DNA from: Gymnothorax reevesii
Taxonomy: Eukaryota > Chordata > Actinopteri > Anguilliformes > Muraenidae
NCBI GenBank assembly: GCA_029721435.1
Contig: CM056583.1
Span: forward strand, 44,607,120-44,671,119
DNA length: 64,000 nucleotides
Reading direction: 5' to 3'
Shown here: positions 56,690-64,000 of the stretch, piece by piece
Numbering within the stretch: position 1 is the first letter of the stretch
Layout of the letters: each line of letters starts with the position of its first letter
Notes under the pieces: model-generated
What the model saw: the letters and a program-made list of their open reading frames with translations, nothing else
Databases searched by the model: none
Told to the model about the DNA's origin: nothing
Position numbers and translations under genes: made by a program

Positions 56690-57712
56690 TGGCACGTTAT
56701 GTAAATCGTAGATAAAAACAGAATACAATGATTTGCAAATCCTTTTCAACCTATATTCAATTGAATACACTGCAAAGACAAGATGTTTAATGTTCAAACT
56801 GAGAAACTTAATTTTTTTATTCTCCAAATAATCATTAACTTAGAATTTAAAGGCAGCAACACATTGCAAAAAAGTTGGCACAGGGACCTTTTTACCACTG
56901 TGTTACATCGCTTTTCCTTTTAACGACACTCAGTAAACGTTTGGGAACTGAGGAGACCCATTTCTGAAGCTTTTCAGGTGGAACTCTTTTCCATTCTTGC
57001 TTGATGTACAGCTTAAGTTGTTCAACAGTCTGGGGTCTCCGTTGTCGTATTTTACGCTTCATAATGCGCCACACACTTTCAATGGGAGACAGGTCTGGAC
57101 TACAGGCAGGCCAGTCTAGTACCCGTACTCTTTTACTACGGAGCCATGCTGTTGTAACATGTGCAGAATGTGGCTTGGCATTTTCTTGCTGAAATAAGCA
57201 GGGGCGTCCATGAAAAAGACGTTGCTTGGATGGCAACATATGTTGCTCCAAAACCTGTATGTACCTTTCAGCATTAATGGTGCCTTCACATATGTGTAAG
57301 TTGCCCATGCCTTGGGCACTAATACACCCCCATACCATCACAGATGCTGGCTTTTGAACTTTGCGCCTTTTCCTCTTTGGTCCGGAGGACACGACGTCCA
57401 CAGTTTCCAAAAACAATTTGAAATGTGGACTCGTCAGACCCGGAACACTTTTCCTCTTTGCATCAGTCCATCTTAGATGAGCTTGGGCCCAGCGAAGCCG
57501 GCGGCGTTTCTGGGTGCTGTTGATATATGGCTTTCGCTTTGCATTGTAGAGTTTTAACTTGCACTTGCAGATGTAGCGACGAACAGTAGTTACTGACAGT
57601 GGTTTTCTGAAGTGTTCCTGAGCCCATGTGGTGATGTCCTTTACACACTGATGTTGGTTTTTGATGCAGTACCGCCTGAGGCATCCAAGCAGCTCCCCTA
57701 CTTGTAACCATA
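56690..57712 (-). mobile_element. IS630/Tc1-type transposon, one end missing
   Basis: The left part starts in the family's subterminal sequence (AACAGAATACAATGATTTGC). The right part stops just before the transposase start, and no matching right end was found. It contains the longest readable transposase frame of this family in the window. Confidence 0.82.
56892..57711 (-). pseudogene. IS630/Tc1-type transposase, second catalytic Asp changed to Glu
   Basis: The main frame (57416-56892) reads KASVMVWGCI-type sequence as PASVMVWGCISAQGMGNLHI, then HMLPSKQRLFHGRPCLFQQE, NAKPHSAH, and CSPDLSPIESVWRIMKRKIR. In related copies and in the superfamily the motif is QQDNAKPH; here the Asp is Glu. The C terminus, ending DVTQW, is intact. 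An upstream frame (57711-57463) holds part of the DNA-binding region after a frameshift. Confidence 0.83.
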
Positions 57713-58249
57713 TAAGCAGAACACCAAGAAATACAACATGCTGTTTTTAATGGATCATTTCATTAATTGGAAAAAAGGTTATCCAGCACCATTATTGTTA
57801 TTGTAATGGCCAGTGGAATACGGAGGCCAGGTGCATCGACCAGAGAGAGAGAGAGAGTAGCACGTACACAGTGCGAACACTGAGAATAAAACAGACCAAA
57901 TGAATGTACTCTCACTTCTCCAAAGGACATATAATAGTCAGAACCACGGAAGCAAAGAGAGAAAGGAAAAGGGGGAAGAAACTCCAATAATTGGACGATA
58001 GAAAGTCAAACAAAACCTGACTACAGACATCTTCGGCTATAGTGCTTAGCTACAAACAGACACTCTAGCAAAGAGGCGTGGCGAACAACTGGCTTTATAT
58101 AAAGTCCGGGGAGGCGCCGCCCCAGTTCAATCAGCCAGCTGGGCAAAGAATCCGAATGAACAGGAATTCGATATCGTCCTGGGACGATAAAAACATGCGC
58201 ACAAACATCCAGAACCATGACAGTTATTCTATGTTATTCCATTGTTATT
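57713..58249. other. Unclassified DNA with GA repeat and TATA-like motif
   Basis: A GA dinucleotide run at 57842-57857. A CTTTATATAAAGTCC palindrome is near 58092. This could belong to an old retroelement, but no coding or LTR boundaries were found. Confidence 0.35.
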
Positions 58250-58615
58250 CCGCCCCCAAATTTATGAATAGGTTGTACCTCCTTGAGTATCAACAACTGC
58301 AACTAAAAGCCTCTGATAAGAAAAGATCTTTTATACTGCTCTGGAGGAATTTGGCCTACTCTTATGCGCAGAGTGACATTAATTAAACCCCATTGGACAG
58401 TTTTTGAGAATTAACTGCTCATTTAAGGCCCTGCTGCAGCATCTACGTGATGTTAAAGGACTTTTACAAGACGACTCCAAAATCCTCACTTTTTTATTTT
58501 TTTTTTTGAGTCTTTTAGAGGTGGGCTTCCTCTTGTATTTCTCTTAATTGTCTTGTTGCATCACTTAATGAACATCAGTCTCAGACTGATGCTTGGATAT
58601 TCTTGTGCAGGATTT

Positions 58616-58870
58616 TCCACCCTTCTGAAAAATTACTATAGTTCAATACTGTTTTCATTCAATAGTTCTATGCAGTATAGTAAATTGATGGTATTTTTGC
58701 GACCATCGTTCACTACAGTTATCAACTTGTAAATTATGGTTAAACTATAGTTATGAAAACTTTTCTACAATAGTGGAAAGTCACCATCGTTATGTTTCCA
58801 CCATAGTTCATATAATTCAACCACAATTCATAACTATGGTTCCATTATAGTTCAAAACAGTTTTACAGCT
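58616..58870. repeat. ACTATAGTT / AACTATGGTT-rich stretch
   Basis: Many variants of a 9-10 base motif on both strands (for example CACCATAGTTCATATAATTC is close to CACTACAGTTATCAACTTG). Probably a decayed palindromic minisatellite. Confidence 0.5.
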
Positions 58871-58879
58871 CTATTCACA

Positions 58880-59048
58880 CATACCTACAGGCAAATTAGT
58901 ATCTTCAATTAGTCTCATGCATGTGTCTTTGGACTGTGGGAGGTAAACCTGGTGAACACAGGGAGATCATGCAGATTCCGTACAGAAAGGCCCCAGGCTG
59001 GGTTCAAACCCGCATGCTTTGTGAGATGGCCGTGCAAACCACTGCAAC
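58880..59048. repeat. Interspersed vertebrate repeat fragment
   Basis: TGTCTTTGGACTGTGGGAGG, then GAACACAGGGAGATCATGCA and GGGTTCAAACCCGCATG. This is a very common interspersed sequence in fish genomes; I do not assign its class. Confidence 0.6.
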
Positions 59049-59420
59049 TCCTTGCCATTTTACTGGAAAAACAGGGTCATATAAATGGGCTGAGTAATGC
59101 TTTCCAAACCATTATATACTTTCTTCACTCTTCTGGAGTTTCTTTTGATTTTGGCATAGTGCAAGGCTTGTTAAGACCTTTCACCCTTCTCTGCTTTGCA
59201 GGAAAGGGACTCCATAAAAGTTGTTTAGATTCAACAGGCGGGCAGTAATCAAGCCTGGATTTGTGCAGTCTTATTTAACTCAGTAACCAAGCAAATATGG
59301 AAAATTGGCTAAACAAGTAAATTAGCTGATTAAGTGGGCAATTACATTTTCAAATAGGGTCAATTAATTTTGGATAGTGTTTATCCTAACATTTATTTAC
59401 TGATCAATTCAAAACTGTAA

Positions 59421-59907
59421 TTCGTGCTGTCTTTGTCATTTTTTTTTACTTGTTCTCGATGACACAGCCAAATCCCTGTAAAATATGACCCATGCAAAAG
59501 TTTTGAAACTTCCTGAAATTGTATTTTTTATTTCATTTGATTACTTTCTATTACTCATCAAAAGAGAGCTGAGAATCAGCTCTTTCTGATGATACCCAAA
59601 TTTGTCATCTATCTAATAGCTCAGATGCATATGACATCATTTTCTAGAAAAATCCTTTGTTAACAATCGCTCACACATGGCAAACTTTGTATATCCATTG
59701 TGACCTGTTTCATTTTCACTTATCATCACTCAAAAAACATTGATCAAAATGACAAAATTTGACAGCAAAATGGTATCTGCTTAGGATTCTAAGGAAGAGT
59801 TAGACCTAAATAGCAGTTTAGAGGAGTTTTTAGTGAAAATTCTTTGGAATGGAGTGATATTTCTTCTGACAATAAATAGTCTACAACATCAAAAAATAAA
59901 ATATTTT
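59421..59907. other. Intergenic DNA, no recognised feature
   Basis: AT-rich sequence with no gene or repeat boundary that I recognise. Confidence 0.5.
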
Positions 59908-60072
59908 GAGGTGCCCTGGTAGCACATTAGTCGAAGCCCGTGCACCATAAATGCTGTGTCCATCCCGCGGTGACCCAGTGTTCAATTCTGGTTTGGGTCA
60001 TTTGCTGCTTGTCTTCCCCAACAGTCCTGTCTCTCTTCACTCTATACTTGTCAAATAAAGGAGAAAATCCCA
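59908..60072 (+). mobile_element. tRNA-like SINE
   Basis: The head GCCCTGGTAGCACATTAGTC is placed like a tRNA A box and GTGTTCAATTCTGG like a B box. The body TGCTTGTCTTCCCCAAC and CTGTCTCTCTTCACTC, and the tail TTGTCAAATAAAGGAGAAAA, are typical of a widespread fish SINE. An A-rich end follows. Confidence 0.65.
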
Positions 60073-60717
60073 AGAAATAATCTTAAATAAAATATTTTAA
60101 TTAATTTTTTTTTCTTGAGGCTGTGCTTTTCCAAGGCACTTTTGTCCTCACGTAGGCCAGTTGGGAAAGAGTTAACGGTCTGAAGCAGTTGTGTCAAGTG
60201 CTCAAAAATAGAAAAAAATCAGGAAGAGGCAAAATACTTTTTGACAGCACTGCATTCACTTTGTTAGCTTAACCAACCATGGCACTGGATCAAACAACAA
60301 CAGAGTGCAAATAACAGAAAGGTTTACTCATGATTATAATACTTATTTTATTTATTTATTTATTTTTTAATGTTTAACAGTAGGATTTTTTTGCGTACCT
60401 GTATTAGACTGTAGTATTTGAAAGATGCTGCATTTGAAGAAAAAAAAAAAAGACCCAAGAGTAATCATGACTGGTTCTGGACAATGTCTTTATTGAACCA
60501 GTTTCAACCATCCTCGAGGTAAAGAGTGAAAAAAAAAATGACGAACTCATGCAATAGTTGCAATTTGCCACAAGTGAGTTAAAAAATCTGGCAACTCACT
60601 TTGTACAATCTTAAAAGCTTTGTGGAGATAATAATAATAATAATAATACATGATTTTAGCACATTGTCTCAGTTGAGCAAAGCATGCCAGCATAACTTAG
60701 ACCATGTATATACATAC
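60073..60717. other. Intergenic DNA with AAT microsatellite
   Basis: AT-rich; TTTA repeat near 60345 and AAT repeat at 60629-60649. No gene. Confidence 0.55.
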
Positions 60718-61010
60718 ACAGTACTGTGCATAAATTTTTGCCACACTTAAGGTGAGGTGAAAATGCTTCCAAAAATTATGAATGAGAAATTTCCTAATTT
60801 TGAAAAATGTTCTTTTAAGATCTGTGAACTGTTTAAAACTAAATCAAATCAATATTTCTTATGACTACCCTTTGCCTGAAAATTAGGAACACAGTCCTGT
60901 ACTTCCATAGTTTTATAAAATTATTGGCTTTCGCATATTGCAAGCATATTGGGGAACTTGCCACTGTTCCTAATCAGGCTCACAGAGTCTGTCTCTTTCT
61001 CTCTATATTA
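60718..61010. mobile_element. Tc1-like terminal fragment
   Basis: It starts ACAGTACTGTGCATAAATTT, then CTTCCAAAAATTATGAATGA and ATTGGGGAACTTGCCACTGT, matching one end of a fish Tc1-like family. The other end is absent. Confidence 0.5.
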
Positions 61011-61256
61011 CCCCATACACCACATATGATGTTGAGAATGGCTATTTTATCTTCATAAACTGCCTTTAATGAAATACAAACATTTTCTGAAAGGTTTTTT
61101 TAATTAAAATTTGAACTCTTAAGTCTGATTTTTATTGGCAAAGACATTCATGCATCTGAGTTCAAACATCTAAGTCCAAACTTAAGTTGGAAAAAAAAAA
61201 ACTATCAAGAATCTAATACACCAGCAGAGTGTGGTATGTATATGGTATATACAGTA

Positions 61257-62970
61257 TACTGCCTGGCCAAAAAAGTCACCACACCAATTTACAGGGAAAT
61301 TGAGGCCAAAAAAATGAACAGATTTTTTTCTGAAATTACATCAGTTTGCAACCAAAAATTATGATTTATAGAGCGGTTCGACTGTACTTGTCTTAGAAAA
61401 AAATTCTAAAACCTCAGATCGTCCGTTATGAGCGACGCCACATTGCATTTGCAGGCTCACCAAAGTTCGTCCGTGACATCACAATGTCAACTCAAAAGAC
61501 CATCACACTCTCTTTACAAGCCTTTTATGCAGTTTTTGCACTCTCTGCTCTACAAAATTTTCCTAGATCATGACTACAGTTCCAGAAAGTAATTTCAGAC
61601 AATAGTACACGTTCAGGAGACGTTCTTATTGCTTGAGTGAAGTCTTCTCTTCGGAGTTTTTTTAAACTTTTGCTGGGTTTTGTATATGACCTTACTAATT
61701 CGAGCCAGAAATCAATGTAGCCTCTGATACCGAATATAGCGAAGCATCAAGCAGCAAACAAAACGATGAGCAGGACCAAGATCGGCTTCAAAATTCTGGC
61801 TGCTGTTATTCCTTTGTGTGTATTTTGTTGCAGAAAAGCGAGTTAGCACGAGTCTGTTTTTGACATCTGCGGTTTAGCGCATGTTTATGAGCAGTGAGGC
61901 CTCGAGGCGTTGATATTTATATAAAAAAATACAAATACAAAATAATGCCATATATTTTTTACGAGGAGGAGAGAAGTTAATGAAAATACTAAACTGGTGC
62001 TTTAAATACGCTCTGCGAGAAAGACAAAGCAGATACGAAAGTACTTTGTTGTTTGTCAATAGGGGACTTCAGTAAAAATAGATTTAGGACTTATGGCGAG
62101 AGATAGGGATTCATCTTTGCACAAACTATTGACAAGTTAACTTAATGACAATCTGAGCCTTACTGTTAGCTTGTCAGTCGCTCAGCATGTCACATTCATT
62201 GATCGTGGAAGTAAGAGCATTTCCGCACGCACAATGCGAAGAGAACTCAGGGGATTGGGACTACACAGCTGTGTAGCCTAAAAAAAAGTACTTATCAGTG
62301 AGGCTAATTAGTAAAAATGGCATCAATTTGCTGGGGAGCATAAAGATTTGACTCTGGCGCAACAGAAAAAGGTCATGTGGCCTGATGAGTCCTAATTTAC
62401 TCTGTTCTGAAGAGATGGGCACCTTAGGGTAAGAAGAGATGAAGTGATGCACCCATCAAGCCTACCGTACAAGCCTATAGGGCAGTGGCGTTATCTGTGG
62501 TTGTTTTTGTTGATCAGGTCTAGGTTCAGCAATGATGTGCGCCCAAAAACTGAGGTCAGCTGATTACCTGAATATACTGAATGACCAAGTTTTTCCATCA
62601 ATGAATTTTTTTCTTCCACGATGGCACGGGCATGTTCTAAGATGATAATGCCGGGATTCATTGGGCTCAAATTGTGAAAGAGAGGTTCAGGGAGCATAAG
62701 GCATCATTCTCATGCATGGATTGGCCACCACAGAGTCCAGATCTTAACCCCACTAAGAATCTTTGGGATGTGCTGGAGAAGGCTTTACACAGCTGTCCAA
62801 CTCTCCCATCATCAATACAAGATCTTGGCGAAAAATTAATGCAACTCAGGACAGAAATAAACGTTGTAACATTGCATAAGTTTATCAGAATAATGGAGAA
62901 TGTTTACTGTAAACAAAGCTAAAGGCGGTCCAAAATATTAGTCCATGACTTTTTTTTTGGCCAGGCAGTG
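61257..62970 (+). mobile_element. Tc1/mariner transposon, both ends present
   Basis: The left end is TACTGCCTGGCCAAAAAAGT and the right end the inverse of CACTGCCTGGCCAAAAAAAA. A TA lies at the left. The transposase is on the plus strand in the right half; the left half (61330-62030) holds extra non-transposase DNA. Confidence 0.85.
62040..62935 (+). pseudogene. Tc1 transposase pseudogene
   Basis: Pieces in order: SKSISARTMRRELRGLGLHS (from ~62210, DNA-binding region), a D-E-S-type first catalytic segment near 62380 (TGATGAGTCC), and the clear C-terminal frame 62674-62922 with [20 protein letters not shown] and [20 protein letters not shown]. In related transposases the motif is NPIENLW; here it is NPTKNLW, so the catalytic Glu is Lys. 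Stops occur earlier in the frame. Confidence 0.8.
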
Positions 62971-64000
62971 TGTGTGCGTGTGTGAGTGTGTGTGTATTTA
63001 GTTTTTTTCATTCATGTTGTGTACGCAATGAAGACATGTTCCCACTCTTTGCTAGTTAGAAAACATGGGGTTCAATATATACTATGGATATTGAGCTTTG
63101 AGACATGAGTGCTCACAGAAGTTCTGGGAAAGTGCTGTCAGTTTGAGCTTTGGTGCTCACACCCCGCTGGCCAGTTGAGAGGGCTGCTTTGCTGCGAGGA
63201 ACTCATGCAGGGCCGTGCGCCGGCCTGTCTCTGCCTGCTGTGGGATTCCACAGCCGCTTTAAATATGGCAGTTATTTTTAACCCACAACGTAATACAGCA
63301 GAAGGCCTTCCCACTTAGCTACAATGTTCCCCTTCAGTCAGGACGGGAAATGTACGGGAGCCACACTTCCTCATCACATGGTACAGTTCAGTCAGAAGGA
63401 AGGGGTGAGGGTGGGGGAGCAGGGGTTTTGGGAGGGTGGACCAGACTGGCTATTTCTGTGATTGCTCCAACCTTAACCCCCTCATCAGTGCATTCTCAGC
63501 CCCAGACGAGGCAGGCTGTTTTAATCAACAGCTTGGACATGGGGAACAAAACAAACAGTGTGAGTGGCAGAGATTGGTGTTCGTGCACTGCAGAGGAAAT
63601 GAGAGAGGGGTACGACACATGGGCAGACCCAGGGATGTGTGATGTCATCAAGCCCACTAGAATTAGAAACCTCTATAAAGCACAGAATGCTTACTCGTTC
63701 CCAAACCAACCGTCAAGCACATCTCAAACAAGGATTCTCAGTGGCTCATCTGATGTATGGTTTTTTCTGCAGGCAAAACTTCGCATTTTCTATCAGGCAC
63801 AGAAAGAAAGTTTATTTTGTGTTACCTACAACTTTTCAAAACAATAAGAATCAATTAACTCTTATTCTGTGAATTTTGTAGCTACAGCTACAGCCTTCAT
63901 CATTATTCCATGAACCCTGTTCAACTCTCTGATCTGAGATCCAGTATATCAACACCTTAACCACTCATAAAACGCCACTGCAAATAGACGATACTTGAAC
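62971..64000. other. Intergenic DNA with a less AT-rich patch
   Basis: TG repeat at 62970-62995. Sequence 63130-63660 is richer in G+C than its surroundings and free of recognised transposons. A 165-codon frame at 63350-63847 has no recognisable domain, and I do not call it a gene. Confidence 0.4.

Larger units (their letters stand above)
58250..59420 (-). mobile_element. Degenerate Tc1-like transposon split by other repeats
   Basis: The left piece (58250-58615) contains AACTGCTCATTTAAGGCCCT and TTTAGAGGTGGGCTTCCTCT, which match the minus-strand transposase region of a common fish Tc1 family. The right piece (59060-59420) contains AGATTCAACAGGCGGGCAGT and AATCAAGCCTGG, its start and terminal region. 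The material between does not belong to it. Confidence 0.5.

Noticed and set aside
57713..58249. Long terminal repeat of a retroelement
   Set aside because: A TATA-like palindrome is present, but no TG...CA ends, partner LTR, primer site or coding region was found.
59908..60072. Functional tRNA gene
   Set aside because: A-box and B-box-like motifs are present but no cloverleaf forms and the tail is that of a SINE.
63350..63847. 165-codon plus-strand frame, among the longest in the window
   Set aside because: Low-complexity, no recognisable domain, no splice or promoter context; overlapping frames are open too.

Overview
The window is vertebrate genomic DNA and almost certainly from a ray-finned (teleost) fish. 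Two protein-coding genes are recognisable, both split by GT/AG introns with preserved reading phase. The introns and intergenic DNA are packed with fish-type DNA transposons (Tc1/mariner, hAT, Harbinger) and one tRNA-like SINE. I cannot name the species.

Layout. (1) 1-35,575: rad23b on the + strand, the ubiquitin-receptor/nucleotide-excision-repair protein. Its last eight coding exons are at 1425-1504, 8752-8954, 10146-10201, 18818-18945, 24556-24694, 25180-25307, 26334-26486 and 34682-34795. The exons for most of the ubiquitin-like domain lie upstream of the window. (2) 35,576-46,290: an intergenic spacer made largely of transposon copies. (3) 46,590-49,551: klf4 on the - strand, complete in four coding exons (49551-49456, 48690-47901, 47823-47659, 46765-46590; 408 residues), with three C2H2 zinc fingers at the C terminus. 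(4) 49,552-64,000: DNA upstream of klf4. It holds a degenerate ~150-bp tandem array carrying YY1-like motifs and several transposon remnants. No other host gene was found. The rad23b > < klf4 pair, facing tail to tail, matches the neighbourhood on human 9q31.

Mobile DNA. Exact target-site duplications could be read for several elements: an 8-bp hAT at 1554-2844, an 8-bp hAT at 14520-15520, a TAA Harbinger at 21086-23726, a TTAA element with arms over 300 bp at 35913-37791, a TAAT element of unknown class at 5660-7579, and TA Tc1-like elements at 11224-13323, 15904-17440 and 26788-28399. Two copies of one IS630/Tc1-type family are split by later insertions. One of them (11203-15585) contains three separate insertions. 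Every transposase I could read is broken.

The two host genes do different jobs: RAD23B stabilises XPC and shuttles ubiquitinated proteins to the proteasome, while KLF4 is a pluripotency and epithelial transcription factor. They are neighbours by conserved synteny, not as a functional operon. The points most worth a second look are an obligatory 77-nt mini-intron in klf4, the YY1-motif array 2.5-4.5 kb upstream of klf4, the unclassified TAAT element, and the nested-transposon chronology.
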